Shown: positions 45,024-54,867, numbered from the stretch's first letter. The stretch: 64,000 nucleotides of DNA from CALKZN01 sp050633585 (GCA_050633585.1 JBOEGT010000021.1:1-64000); one strand, 5' to 3'. Notes: generated by a model not told the origin, from the sequence alone. Numbers and translations are program-made.

Positions 45024-47462
45024 TTAATCAGCAGATTTTAAACAAATGCCTTTAGGGTCATAGACACATCCGGACGTCACAGTTGCGGGGTAGTGCTGAC
45101 CTAACACCTTTACCGTCAATCCATCTTTGATTGTCATGTCGTGCTTAGCAATTTCAATATAGGCAATGGCTAAGCTTTTCTGCGTGCGATGACCATAGCA
45201 GCCCGACGAGACTTGCCCAATGACCTGACCATCAAAATAAACAGGTTCCATGCCTGAAGCAGCATCAACTTCAGAATCATGAATTTCTAATACGACCATT
45301 TGGTAAGTTAACCCTGCTTCTTTTTGTGTTTCCAGAGCCTCTCGACCTTCAAAATCATGGTCAAATTTCACAAACCAACCGAGGTTGGATTCCAGTACAG
45401 TGTATTCCGTGATGAGGTCTGTGCCCCACATGGGGTAGCCTTTTTCTATGCGCATTGAATCCATTGCTCGAAGTCCAAAGTCCCTGATACCAAACTCTTT
45501 GCCTGCCTCATGAAGTGCATCATAAAGTGTTTGTTGTTGGTCAATTGGGTGGTGTAACTCCCACCCTAATTCACCGACAAAGTTCATGCGTAATGCACGA
45601 AGAGGAACGCCCGCAACCGTGATTTCTTGCCCGCTAAACCATGGGAACGCGGCATGACTGACGTCATGGTCTGTTATTTTACTCAACACTTTTCGAGCAT
45701 TAGGCCCCGCGATGACTAAGGTGCCAAATTCCTGTGTGATATTCTTCACAGAAACTGAACCATCATTTGGCAAGCGCGTACGTAGCCAATCTTCTTGTAA
45801 TTGTTCACCAATTGCCGGTGCCATCATATAGTAAGCACCACTTTCAAGTAGGGTGATGGAATATTCCCATGCAATACCGCCCTTCGTTGTTAACGGGTGA
45901 GACAGTGCAATTTCACCTGCCTGTTGTGGAATCCTATTTGGTGAGAATGACTGAAGCCAATCGAAAGCGTTGTCGCCTGAAATTTCAAACTTCGTAAACG
46001 GAGATAGGTCTAATAAACCAACATTGTTTTGTACATTTAAGCATTCATCTGCAACAGGCTCAAACCAGTTTCCACGGCGAAAACTATGCTGCTCGATGGG
46101 TTCCATTCCTTCTGGGGCAAACCAGCTTGGACGTTCCCAGCCATAATAAGCGCCAAAAACCGCATTGTTGGCTTGATGTGATGCATATATGCGAGACTTT
46201 TTCTGACCACGCACTGCTGGCCGCATGGCATATTCATTGGGGTAACCTAGTTGGTATTCATTGGCATATACTTCGGTACCCTTGGCAACACAATAATCAT
46301 GATCTGCATAGCTACCGAAACGGCGAGGATCAAGCTCAAATAATTCAAGTTCAGGGTGTCCATCGACAATCCATTGCGCCATAAAGTGACCCGCGCCACC
46401 CCCTTGTACGATGCCAAAGTTAAAACCAGTGCACAAAAAGTAGTTGTCATAGCCATACACTGGGCCAATTAATGGATGGCCATCAGGTGTATAAGTAATC
46501 GGACCGTTAACAACCGTTTTAATTCCAGCAGTTGAAACCAGTTCAACCTGTTCCATTGCGGTGCATAAAATATCTTCAATGCGGTCTAGTGACGGTTGTA
46601 AAAGTTCTTGGCCAAACTTAGCGGGGACACCATCAACAGCCCAAGGAATGCCCCCTTTTTCATATGGACCTAGAATAAAACCTTTTCCTTCTTGGCGCAG
46701 ATAATAGGAGACGTCAGGGTCTCTTAACATGGGTAACATCTCATCGCGCTCTTCTAACTCAGGCACATTGTCGGTGACTAAGAACTGATGTTCCATGATG
46801 TTCATAGGCAATTGGTGCCCAATCATCGCAGCGACTTCATTGGCACGAAATCCGGCGGCATTCACGATGATTTTAGCGTCAATGACGCCTTTTTCTGTCG
46901 TGACTAACCAGCGACCATTTGCTTGCTGTTCAATAGATTCAACCGGGTTGCCACGAACGATAGTTGCGCCATTGTCTCGAGCGCCTTTCGCCATAGCATT
47001 GGTGACTTGCGTTGGGTCTATGTGGCCATCTTGAGGGTCCCACAAGCCACCTAATAAACCTGTTGTGTCAAGATAAGGGTAGAGTTCTTGTAGGCGTTCA
47101 ACCGTCACCATTTCTAGATTAAGTCCGGCATTGTCAGACATGGCCGCAACTCGCTCAAACTCGTCCATTCGATCTTGGGTGTGCGCGAGCCGAATAGCGC
47201 CCGTTTGATGGTGTTGTACTGGAGAGCCTGTTAATGCTTCGAGCTTGCCATAAAGATCGATACTGTACTGTTGAAGCTTTAAGACATTATAGTCATTACT
47301 AAAGTGAGGTAAGTTCCCAGCAGCATGCCACGTTGACCCGGATGTTAGTTCAATCTTTTCCGTTAACATCACATCAGTCCAACCCATCTGAGTGAGGTGA
47401 TATAAAGTACTAACGCCGGCGATGCCGCCGCCGATCACTAAAACGTCAGTTTTATTTTTCAT
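45024..47462 (-). CDS. Dimethylglycine/sarcosine dehydrogenase-type FAD enzyme with GcvT-like domain
   Basis: About 812 residues from the ATG at 47462, which has AGGA just upstream and starts the Rossmann strand directly (MKNKTDVLVIGGGIAGVSTL); a longer frame to 47564 looks like untranslated leader. GSTWHAAGNLP contains the His used for covalent FAD attachment in DMGDH. Residues ~1-430 are the DAO domain and ~440-810 the folate-binding GcvT plus C-terminal barrel (MRIEKGYPMWGTDL). It should demethylate a methylated glycine, passing the one-carbon unit to tetrahydrofolate and electrons to ETF. A LysR gene is divergent. Exact substrate (dimethylglycine, sarcosine or another N-methyl amine) is open. 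Confidence 0.82.
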   Translation of the reverse strand: MKNKTDVLVIGGGIAGVSTLYHLTQMGWTDVMLTEKIELTSGSTWHAAGNLPHFSNDYNVLKLQQYSIDLYGKLEALTGSPVQHHQTGAIRLAHTQDRMDEFERVAAMSDNAGLNLEMVTVERLQELYPYLDTTGLLGGLWDPQDGHIDPTQVTNAMAKGARDNGATIVRGNPVESIEQQANGRWLVTTEKGVIDAKIIVNAAGFRANEVAAMIGHQLPMNIMEHQFLVTDNVPELEERDEMLPMLRDPDVSYYLRQEGKGFILGPYEKGGIPWAVDGVPAKFGQELLQPSLDRIEDILCTAMEQVELVSTAGIKTVVNGPITYTPDGHPLIGPVYGYDNYFLCTGFNFGIVQGGGAGHFMAQWIVDGHPELELFELDPRRFGSYADHDYCVAKGTEVYANEYQLGYPNEYAMRPAVRGQKKSRIYASHQANNAVFGAYYGWERPSWFAPEGMEPIEQHSFRRGNWFEPVADECLNVQNNVGLLDLSPFTKFEISGDNAFDWLQSFSPNRIPQQAGEIALSHPLTTKGGIAWEYSITLLESGAYYMMAPAIGEQLQEDWLRTRLPNDGSVSVKNITQEFGTLVIAGPNARKVLSKITDHDVSHAAFPWFSGQEITVAGVPLRALRMNFVGELGWELHHPIDQQQTLYDALHEAGKEFGIRDFGLRAMDSMRIEKGYPMWGTDLITEYTVLESNLGWFVKFDHDFEGREALETQKEAGLTYQMVVLEIHDSEVDAASGMEPVYFDGQVIGQVSSGCYGHRTQKSLAIAYIEIAKHDMTIKDGLTVKVLGQHYPATVTSGCVYDPKGICLKSAD

Positions 47463-47599
47463 GATTTTTCCTGTATTTGTCGTTGGTTTTACATGTGTTG
47501 TGACGGTTTCAACGCACAATAATGGTGTTTCAATCATCTTATTGAGATATTTTGTTATAAACAAACGATATTTTTTTAAAAAAAGGATAAGCTGAGCTT

Positions 47600-48484
47600 A
47601 TGGAAAATGTATTGACGAATGACATTCAACTGAATTGGTTGCGCACATTTGCTGCCGCTGGCAAGCAGCTTAGTTTTACATTAGCAGCGAAAGAATTGAA
47701 TATGAGTCAATCAGCTGTGAGTCAACAAATACAGTTGCTTGAACACCATTTGCAGCAAAAGTTGTTTGTGAGAGCCAACCGCTCCATTCAGCTAACCGAC
47801 GCTGGCCGCGCATTTCTACCGTTGGTCCTTGATGCTATTCGGGAGTTAAATTCTGGTGCAGCACACATTTTTTCTTCATCCATTCATGCCACTGTTGATG
47901 TGAATGTGAACTCAACATTTGCGGTGCTTTGGCTAGCTTCCCGATTGTCTTTTTTTACAGCGGAATTTCCAGACATCACGATTCGTCAGCAAGGCTCTAA
48001 CTGGTCAACAGATTATGATATTTCCACGGCTGAACTAGAAGTTCGTTATGGTTCTGGTAGTTGGGCTGGTTTTGATTCGTATCGCTTAGTCGAAGGAAGA
48101 ATTAGACCGTATTGCGTGTTAAAAGATGCTGAGGAAATTCACAAAAATAAAGACTTTTCGACGATGGTATTGCTTGAAGTCATCGGCACACCACAAGGCT
48201 GGGACGATTGGTTAAAACAGCATGGATACGAGTCGTTAAAAAACTATCAATACCAGCTCATGGATAGTCATGCGACGGCGGTCATGATGGCGGCGAATGG
48301 AGCAGGAGTGTGTTTGATGTATGATGATTTTATGCAAGAAGGTATCATTTCCGAACAGCTTCATGCACCTGTCAAGCAGGCCATTGACAGTAGTGGTGGG
48401 TATTACTTATGCCATCGCAGTGATAAAACTTTATCAGACGCATCCAGAACCTTTAAGCAATGGTTGCTGTCTATGGTTAACTAA
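47600..48484 (+). CDS. LysR-family regulator (GcvA-like)
   Basis: The 294 residues have an N-terminal helix-turn-helix (LNWLRTFAAAGKQLSFTLAA, MSQSAVSQQIQLLEHHL) and an effector domain of GcvA type. It is divergent from the DMGDH-type gene across a 137-base gap, so that enzyme is its likely target. GcvA-type regulators respond to glycine-related signals in enterobacteria, and a methylated glycine would fit here. Confidence 0.88.
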   Translation: MENVLTNDIQLNWLRTFAAAGKQLSFTLAAKELNMSQSAVSQQIQLLEHHLQQKLFVRANRSIQLTDAGRAFLPLVLDAIRELNSGAAHIFSSSIHATVDVNVNSTFAVLWLASRLSFFTAEFPDITIRQQGSNWSTDYDISTAELEVRYGSGSWAGFDSYRLVEGRIRPYCVLKDAEEIHKNKDFSTMVLLEVIGTPQGWDDWLKQHGYESLKNYQYQLMDSHATAVMMAANGAGVCLMYDDFMQEGIISEQLHAPVKQAIDSSGGYYLCHRSDKTLSDASRTFKQWLLSMVN

Positions 48485-48520
48485 CACTAAGAGCAACATG
48501 CCTGAGTGTTGATACGTTAT

Positions 48521-49264
48521 TTATGATGCAGATTTCTTTTCAAGGTCTGTGAATGCTTGAAATGCCCAAGGCCTGATTGCTAACACCATGGTTGTTCCAA
48601 GTCGGTCTTCCATATCCAATTGTCGATCATCTTGATTCAATTCTTCAAAGTATTCTCCAATGGATTGCAGCCTTTCAACGAGTCGCTTTCGGCTTAGCAT
48701 GCCCATATTGCCGTTGTTGACAATACGCAATTCCCCATCATTCATGAAATCACCATTAAAGAATTGTGATTGAACTTGTTTGCGAAAAAAACGTTCAATA
48801 GGGCCATTCGTTTGCCAAGAGAAGTTTGATGAAATTAACAAACGAATGCGATTGTTCATTTGTAGTTCAATCATTTTCATGCGATCGAGTTTAGCCAAAT
48901 GCTGAATGCATTCGGCTTCCGTCATATCGTATTGTTCAATAATGTCATTTAAGGTCCAAAAATTAGTGACGCAATAAGCCACCAAAATTAATTTGATATC
49001 GCTCACTAATTCCTTTTCGTGTTGCAATGAGAGCTGGGAAATAGTTGGTGCATCATTTTCTGCCAGACTTGCAAGGTCGCTCACTTCAATATCTAACAAA
49101 TCACAAATTCGGTCAATCCTCTCTAAGGAGAAATGGTTTTTGGCGAACATGTTTTTAATAGACGCCTCGGATAATTTTAGTGCCGCTGCAATCTGTTTAT
49201 AAGTAATGCCTTGCTGACGAAGTTCTTTTTTGAGGGTTGCGATGAGTTTTTTTGATCTAGCCAT
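48521..49264 (-). CDS. XRE-family helix-turn-helix regulator with long C-terminal domain
   Basis: The 247 residues start with an XRE helix-turn-helix (~5-65: QGITYKQIAAALKLSEASIK, NMFAKNHFSLERIDRICDLL). The remaining ~180 residues, including a MarR/winged-helix-like LNDIIEQYDMTEAECIQHL segment, are of unknown ligand specificity. It is divergent from the PspA-like gene across a 124-base AT-rich gap and may regulate that operon or itself. Confidence 0.82.
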   Translation of the reverse strand: MARSKKLIATLKKELRQQGITYKQIAAALKLSEASIKNMFAKNHFSLERIDRICDLLDIEVSDLASLAENDAPTISQLSLQHEKELVSDIKLILVAYCVTNFWTLNDIIEQYDMTEAECIQHLAKLDRMKMIELQMNNRIRLLISSNFSWQTNGPIERFFRKQVQSQFFNGDFMNDGELRIVNNGNMGMLSRKRLVERLQSIGEYFEELNQDDRQLDMEDRLGTTMVLAIRPWAFQAFTDLEKKSAS

Positions 49265-49388
49265 TCGGAAAGTATAATTATTTTGTTCTTTACGGTCAAA
49301 AGAATTAGATAATAAACGGTTTTGTTTAAAAATAATCCTTCATTTATACACTGGGCCCTCAACGTAAATCAAACCAAAGAGGGTAAAC

Positions 49389-50072
49389 ATGCGTTTATTT
49401 AGAAGAATATCATCTACAGTCTTAGCATCCGTCGACAAAGTGATTACGGAAGTTGAAAATCACGATGCCGTCGTTGAATCTATGCTCAAGGAACTTAAAA
49501 CCGCATCAGCCGAATGCAAGGTTCGTTTAAACAGAGTCATGCAAGACGGCAAAAAAATGCAGGAAGATTTAGACAAACTCACAGAAACGGAGCAATTATG
49601 GACAGAGCGAGCTAGCCAACTAGCCAATGACACTGATCAAGAAAGTCAAAACAAGGCGTTGGCCTGTTTAGAACGGCGCCAAAAATGCCGCGTACAACAG
49701 AAACTGTTGAACGAACGTTTAGCACAGCATGCGATTATTCAAACACAGCTTAAAGAGCAGCTGTTAACCATTGACAATCGATTTGCTGAAATTAATGATA
49801 AGCGTCACTTGTTGCAATCACAGCAAGCGGTAGCGGAAGCGAACCGAGTCGTGTCAGCAGCAACCGGTGCGCACAGTAGTGATATCGATGCCACATTAGA
49901 TCGCTGGGAAGTATCGATTGCAAAAATGGACGTGCATGCATCTCACAGTATGCAATTGGGTGGAGCACCACATGAGAATATCGATGAACTTGCACAAGAG
50001 TTTGAAACCAATGAAGCCAATGCGGCGCTCCTTGCTGAGCTAAAAGAATTGCAGTCATCTGATAAAAAATAG
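49389..50072 (+). CDS. PspA/IM30-family protein
   Basis: The 227 residues are almost entirely helical and coiled-coil, starting MRLFRRISSTVLASVDKVI with an amphipathic N-terminal helix as in PspA/IM30/Vipp1. LLDRWEVSIAKMD-like and end helices (ENIDELAQEFETNEANAALLA) complete the fold. Members assemble as ESCRT-III-like rods that protect or remodel the inner membrane. Unlike classical pspABC, there is no PspB/C or PspF; the partner is a polytopic membrane protein 12 bases downstream. Confidence 0.85.
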   Translation: MRLFRRISSTVLASVDKVITEVENHDAVVESMLKELKTASAECKVRLNRVMQDGKKMQEDLDKLTETEQLWTERASQLANDTDQESQNKALACLERRQKCRVQQKLLNERLAQHAIIQTQLKEQLLTIDNRFAEINDKRHLLQSQQAVAEANRVVSAATGAHSSDIDATLDRWEVSIAKMDVHASHSMQLGGAPHENIDELAQEFETNEANAALLAELKELQSSDKK

Positions 50073-50084
50073 GAATAGGAGGAT

Positions 50085-51473
50085 ATGATGAATACTACAC
50101 AACAACTTAATGAATGGCAGTCGCCATATGATTCGGACGTGTTAGAGCACGACAAACAAGACACGTTGCTTGATCGGGCGACAGGCTTATTAAAAGATTT
50201 TGCCAATTTTTCTTCGCTATTGCGCATCTTTGGGGCAATGGCTGTGTTGGCTTCGATGTCAATGTTCCTGATGCAAGGTTGGAACGATACCAATGATTTT
50301 GAGCGTTTTTGCATGATGATTGCACAAACATTTTTGCTAGGCACTGGAGGTCTAGCGATGGTGAAAGTGTTAAAAGAAAACAAAGGCGCCCGATTATTCT
50401 TTGGTTTAGCATTGGTATCGGTGACAGCAAATTTCACCACCTTAGGCGCACTCATTTATTCAGTGTTTTCCTGGGATCAGGTGATCGTGGAATATCCTAG
50501 TTTTGCCTTGTGGAAAGCGACATCGGCTAGTGTAGCTGTCATGTCAACAGGCATTGCCATTGTCACGTTGTTGCCTCTTACATGGTTAGCTTTTTCGGTG
50601 TTGGTGCGTCCAGCAGCGAAGCAGTTAACACTTTGGTATGTCGGCATGAATATGTTGTTGCTGATTCCGGTTAGGGATGTGACGATTATCATCGCGCTAG
50701 TTGCCATCGCGAGCGTGGCGCTAATGCAACTCTTTGTGAAAAAAAGTGGTGACAACGCGACATCTGAATTATTCTCATGGAAAACACAAGAAGGAAAATA
50801 TGCACGAATCGTATTGTTTGTTCCAGCGGTGATTATGCTAGTGCGCAGTGTGTTGCACTATGATTTTAGTACCATGGCGATTCTGATGACAACTATTTCA
50901 GTGTATGCATTGTCAGTATTCACGGCTAAAGTTTTGGATAATCAAGCCAGTCCATTTGTTCAATTGCTGGGGCTTATTGCTGGGCTTCATGCTGCTGTCA
51001 TCGTGTCTTTTGAGATGGCGCTTCCGATCTCAGAGCAGCTTGATACGTTGGTGTTTGGGTTGGTGTTTGGCGCAATTTGCGGTGATGTTTACCGTCGTAG
51101 CGTTAAAACATGGATGCAAGGCTTTGCAAAAAATGTTGGAGCGATTTTAATCACGCTTTGCTTAGTGGCAAACCATTTGATGTACACCAGTTTTACAACA
51201 GCGTTCACGGCTATTGTCATTGCGTCATTGATGCTACTGGCCGCTATTAAGATCAAAGATATTGTGCTGAGTGTCATTGCTGTCGGGATTGTTGTGTCAC
51301 TGCCCGCTTTCCACTTTGCTACTGTGATGGATTTCTTTATCGGAAGTGGTTGGTTAGGTTTTGCGGTTGGCGGTGTCAGCATCATTATTTTGGCATCATT
51401 GTTGGAGCGTTATGGCGCAATTTTGAAATTGAAACTTTCGAAATTCTCAACAAATCATCAGCAAGAAGCCTGA
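50085..51473 (+). CDS. Polytopic membrane protein partnered with PspA-like protein
   Basis: The 462 residues are preceded by AGGAGG and start with a ~45-residue cytoplasmic region, then about a dozen hydrophobic segments with short loops. I do not recognise a transporter signature; it resembles uncharacterised multi-spanning proteins of the DUF2157/DUF4401 style only in being a tightly packed TM bundle. Its 12-base distance from the PspA-like gene and shared terminator indicate an operon, so it may be the membrane anchor or client of PspA. Confidence 0.7.
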   Translation: MMNTTQQLNEWQSPYDSDVLEHDKQDTLLDRATGLLKDFANFSSLLRIFGAMAVLASMSMFLMQGWNDTNDFERFCMMIAQTFLLGTGGLAMVKVLKENKGARLFFGLALVSVTANFTTLGALIYSVFSWDQVIVEYPSFALWKATSASVAVMSTGIAIVTLLPLTWLAFSVLVRPAAKQLTLWYVGMNMLLLIPVRDVTIIIALVAIASVALMQLFVKKSGDNATSELFSWKTQEGKYARIVLFVPAVIMLVRSVLHYDFSTMAILMTTISVYALSVFTAKVLDNQASPFVQLLGLIAGLHAAVIVSFEMALPISEQLDTLVFGLVFGAICGDVYRRSVKTWMQGFAKNVGAILITLCLVANHLMYTSFTTAFTAIVIASLMLLAAIKIKDIVLSVIAVGIVVSLPAFHFATVMDFFIGSGWLGFAVGGVSIIILASLLERYGAILKLKLSKFSTNHQQEA

Positions 51474-51496
51474 ACTAAGTAAAACACTTACATGAG

Positions 51497-51532
51497 GCAA
51501 AGGTCAGGGTTTCCTGGCCTTTGCGTTTTTTT
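51497..51532 (+). terminator. Rho-independent terminator of the PspA-membrane protein operon
   Basis: GCAAAGGTCAGG pairs with CCTGGCCTTTGC (one G-U pair) around GTTT and is followed by seven T. The gap from here to the FNT gene at 51755 holds no further ORF that I trust. Confidence 0.9.
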
Positions 51533-51754
51533 ACAGTGTTTTTTATTCATGGCTTGGGTTGGTGCAGAGGGATGTTTTTATGTGCTATCAGGGAGCAAAA
51601 TATTGAAAATAAAGCACTTTTTCTCCAGCACGTTTCCAGAAAGCCCCCGAATAACTCAATGTGCCTGCTTGGCACAACAATTGCTCAAGTAAATAGTTAA
51701 TGTGTCCATGATGAGATATGGCCACGACTTAACTACTAATATAGAGAGTAAATA

Positions 51755-52567
51755 ATGTCATATTTAGTTCCAGCAGAATTTGTCACCAAAATGGTTGACG
51801 CAGGTGAGTCAAAAGTATTTATGTCGACTCGCGACACCTTGATTCGAGCATACATGGCTGGAGCGATTCTCGCACTAGCGGCAGTATTCGCTGTCACGGT
51901 TGCCGTACAAACCGGTGTATTTTTAGTGGGCGCTATGTTGTTCCCAATCGGTTTTTGCATGCTGTATCTGATGGGCTTTGATTTGCTCACCGGTGTATTT
52001 GTTTTAGCACCGCTCGCCTGGTTAGATAAGCGACCAGGAGTGACCATTAAAGGGATATTGCGTAACTGGGGTTTGGTCTTCGTGGGTAACTTTGCAGGAG
52101 CTTTAACTGTTGCGTTCATGATGGCATTCGTTTTTTCTTATGGCTTCTCCGAAGAACCAGGCGCGGTTGCGAAAAAAATTGCAGGTGTAGGCGAAGCCCG
52201 GACATTGGGTTATGCGGCTCATGGCACAGCCGGTTGGATTACAATTTTCTTTCGCGGCATGCTGTGTAACTGGATGGTCTCTATGGGTGTTGTCGGTGCG
52301 ATGATTTCAACGAACGTGAGTGGCAAAGTCATTGCGATGTGGATGCCAATCATGTTGTTCTTTTTCATGGCGTTTGAGCATTCGGTTGTGAACATGTTCC
52401 TATTTCCTTTCGGCATCATTGTCGGTGGTGATTTCTCAGTCATGGACTACCTTATTTGGAATGAAATCCCAACTGTATTAGGTAACCTGGTCGGTGGCTT
52501 GGCATTCACAGGACTGACACTGTATACAACGCATGTTAGAACCGGAGCAAAGCGTAGCATCAGCTAA
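51755..52567 (+). CDS. Formate/nitrite transporter (FNT) family channel
   Basis: The 270 residues have six hydrophobic segments and FNT landmarks: the AGAILALAAVFAVTVAVQTG helix, LFPIGFCMLYLMGFDLLTG (first half-helix break), FRGMLCNWMVSMGVVG and FFFMAFEHSVVNMFLFPFGI with the pore His region (EHSVVNMF). FNT channels pass formate, nitrite, hydrosulfide or similar small monovalent anions in the inner membrane. Downstream kinase/phosphatase and cyanase genes point to nitrogen-source anions such as nitrite or cyanate. Confidence 0.88.
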   Translation: MSYLVPAEFVTKMVDAGESKVFMSTRDTLIRAYMAGAILALAAVFAVTVAVQTGVFLVGAMLFPIGFCMLYLMGFDLLTGVFVLAPLAWLDKRPGVTIKGILRNWGLVFVGNFAGALTVAFMMAFVFSYGFSEEPGAVAKKIAGVGEARTLGYAAHGTAGWITIFFRGMLCNWMVSMGVVGAMISTNVSGKVIAMWMPIMLFFFMAFEHSVVNMFLFPFGIIVGGDFSVMDYLIWNEIPTVLGNLVGGLAFTGLTLYTTHVRTGAKRSIS

Positions 52568-52595
52568 GCAGATATCTAACGAAACTTACGTTTAA

Positions 52596-52631
52596 AAGCC
52601 TCGGTCAGAGTATTGTTGTTGACCGAGGCTT
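52596..52631 (+). terminator. Hairpin between FNT channel and kinase/phosphatase genes
   Basis: AAGCCTCGGTCA pairs perfectly with TGACCGAGGCTT around a 12-base loop, 28 bases after the FNT stop and 20 bases before the kinase start. There is no strong T tract, so it may attenuate or stabilise rather than terminate. Confidence 0.55.
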
Positions 52632-52651
52632 CATGCGATTTATTTGAATTT

Positions 52652-54373
52652 ATGTCAAATCAACTCCACATTAGCTTTGGTCAATATTCTGATAAAGGCC
52701 GTAAGGCCTTGAATCAAGATTATTGTAGCGTCCGAGTACCCCTTGGGTCGCAACGCGACTTAAAAGGCGTTGCTATTGCAATGGCTGATGGAATTAGCAG
52801 CAGTGAAGTAAGCCAAGAAGCAAGCCAAGCCGTTGTGCAAAGTTTCTTAGAGGACTATTACTGCACTTCGGATGCATGGTCAGTGCCAACATCTATTGAT
52901 AGAGTCTTAAGTGCAGCGAATTCATGGCTGTACTCTAAAAACCAAAATAGCCCATATCGATATGATAAAAACAGGGGCTATGTGTGTACCTTGAGTGTAT
53001 TGGTTCTCAAAGCGGCTACGGCTTTTATCAGTCACGCCGGAGATACACGTTTATATCGCCTCAATGACGATGGTTTGGAGCAATTGAGCAACGACCACCG
53101 TAAATGGGTTTCTGAGCACGAAAGTTTTCTGAGCAGAGCCTTGGGGGTGGAGCCTCAATGCGAGTTTGATACACAAACGCTGCAAATGAATGTTGGCGAT
53201 CACTTCATTCTGGCTACTGATGGCATTTATGAATTTGCCGAAGCGCAACATATTATTCGCACGATCAAAGATCATTCTGATAATTTGGATGGTGCAGCGA
53301 AACGCATAGCGGATTATGCCTATGACAAGGGTAGTGATGATAACTTAAGCATTCAAATTGTGCGTGTAGATGCATTGCATGAAAAAGAAACCAGTGAAGT
53401 CCAACAACTCATTGATACATTGCCGTTTCCCCCTCTCTTAGAACCGCGAATGACATTTGATGGCTACACCATTCTGAGAGAGTTGTATGCCAGTAGTCGT
53501 AGCCATGTTTATGCCGCGCTAGATGAGGCAACACAAAAAACAGTGGTTATCAAGATACCCTCTCTAGATTTGCGTGAAGACCCCGACTACGTGGAACGAT
53601 TTCTCACAGAAGAGTGGATTGCTCGACGGATAAATAGCGCCAACGTGCTTAAAGCGGATTTGCAAGATCGTGAACGCAACTATTTATACACCGTGTCAGA
53701 ATATATTGAAGGGCAAACACTCACTCAATGGATGATTGATAATCCAAAGCCGGATGTCGAATCAGTCCGTGGAATCATCGAGCAAGTCGCAAAAGGCTTA
53801 ATGGCATTCCACCGGATGGATATGCTGCATCAAGACTTAAAGCCCGACAACATCATGATTGAGAGCTCTGGGACTGTGAAGATCATCGATTTTGGTTCGG
53901 TTTGGGTAGCAGGCCTTGCAGAACAAGCGTTAGCCGATGAAGGCAACGATATTTTAGGCACCGCATTATTCACAGCGCCTGAATATTTTCTTGGAGAGAG
54001 TGGCACACCCCGTTCTGATATGTTTTCGTTAGGCATCATCACCTACTACATGTTGTCTGGTCGTTTTCCCTATGGCACCAAAGTGTCGAGTGCGAGAACG
54101 ATCACGGCTCAAAGGCGATTGAAATATCAGCCTGTATTAGATGATGATCGTGAAATACCCGCTTGGGTTGATGCGGCAATTAACAAAGCGGTCAGCATCA
54201 GCGCCTACAGGCGTTATGAAGATATATCTGAGTTTCTTTATGATTTACGCCACCCCAATCAAATATATGTCAATAAAACAAAGCCTCCTTTGCTAGAGCG
54301 CAACCCCGTTGCTTTTTGGCAAGGATTATCCAGTATTTTGGTGTTGATCATTGTCTATTTATTAAGCCGATAA
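52652..54373 (+). CDS. PP2C phosphatase-Ser/Thr protein kinase fusion with C-terminal membrane anchor
   Basis: The start is the ATG at 52652 (MSNQLHISFGQYSD); a TTG at 52613 lies inside a hairpin. Residues ~1-245 are a PP2C domain: KALNQDYCSVRV, VAIAMADGISSSEVSQEAS, ISHAGDTRLYRL, LATDGIYE and KGSDDNLSIQIV supply the metal-binding Asp residues. Residues ~260-545 are an Hanks kinase: VVIKIP (Lys), HQDLKPDNIMI (catalytic loop), IIDFGSVWV (DFG) and GTALFTAPEYF. A TM helix, WQGLSSILVLIIVYLLS, ends the protein. Similar fusions lie next to nitrate/nitrite genes in pseudomonads, suggesting phospho-control of nitrogen transport. Confidence 0.88.
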   Translation: MSNQLHISFGQYSDKGRKALNQDYCSVRVPLGSQRDLKGVAIAMADGISSSEVSQEASQAVVQSFLEDYYCTSDAWSVPTSIDRVLSAANSWLYSKNQNSPYRYDKNRGYVCTLSVLVLKAATAFISHAGDTRLYRLNDDGLEQLSNDHRKWVSEHESFLSRALGVEPQCEFDTQTLQMNVGDHFILATDGIYEFAEAQHIIRTIKDHSDNLDGAAKRIADYAYDKGSDDNLSIQIVRVDALHEKETSEVQQLIDTLPFPPLLEPRMTFDGYTILRELYASSRSHVYAALDEATQKTVVIKIPSLDLREDPDYVERFLTEEWIARRINSANVLKADLQDRERNYLYTVSEYIEGQTLTQWMIDNPKPDVESVRGIIEQVAKGLMAFHRMDMLHQDLKPDNIMIESSGTVKIIDFGSVWVAGLAEQALADEGNDILGTALFTAPEYFLGESGTPRSDMFSLGIITYYMLSGRFPYGTKVSSARTITAQRRLKYQPVLDDDREIPAWVDAAINKAVSISAYRRYEDISEFLYDLRHPNQIYVNKTKPPLLERNPVAFWQGLSSILVLIIVYLLSR

Positions 54374-54417
54374 TCAATATTGTATGCCCACATAAAATGT
54401 TACCCATAGGTGAGAAA

Positions 54418-54867
54418 ATGATTAAAAGTCGCGCAGAAGTCACAGAGCAAATTTTTGCAACAAAAGTTGTTAAAGGCATTAAATGGGCAGAAGTTGCCAG
54501 TGCAATTGGGTTGTCAAAAGAATGGGTGACATCAGTGTGTTTAGGACAAATGGCCTTTGATAAACAGCAAGCCGAAATTGTCGGTCAATTATTTGATTTA
54601 TCCGATGAAGCGATTGCATGGCTTCAAATTGCACCCTATAAAGGGTCTTTGCCCACAGCCATTCCCACCGATCCACTCATTTATCGCTGGTATGAAGTCG
54701 TTAATGTGTATGGGTCAACGATTAAAGAACTGATTCATGAGGAATTTGGTGATGGCATCATGAGTGCAATTGATTTTTCCATGGATATTAAACGTGAAGA
54801 AGACCTTAATGGTGATCGAGTGAATGTCGTGCTATCCGGCAAGTTCTTGCCCTACAAAACATACTAA
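54418..54867 (+). CDS. cynS: Cyanate hydratase (cyanase)
   Basis: The ATG at 54418 follows taggtgagaa; an upstream start at 54316 lies within the kinase gene. The 149 residues match CynS, with an N-terminal helical domain (TEQIFATKVVKGIKWAEVA) and the catalytic domain holding DPLIYRWYEVVNVYG (active-site Arg and Glu) and FGDGIMSAIDFSMDI (active-site Ser). It decomposes cyanate with bicarbonate to ammonia and CO2 as a decamer. No cynT carbonic anhydrase or cynR is adjacent; the gene instead follows the FNT and kinase genes, 44 bases downstream. Confidence 0.93.
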   Translation: MIKSRAEVTEQIFATKVVKGIKWAEVASAIGLSKEWVTSVCLGQMAFDKQQAEIVGQLFDLSDEAIAWLQIAPYKGSLPTAIPTDPLIYRWYEVVNVYGSTIKELIHEEFGDGIMSAIDFSMDIKREEDLNGDRVNVVLSGKFLPYKTY

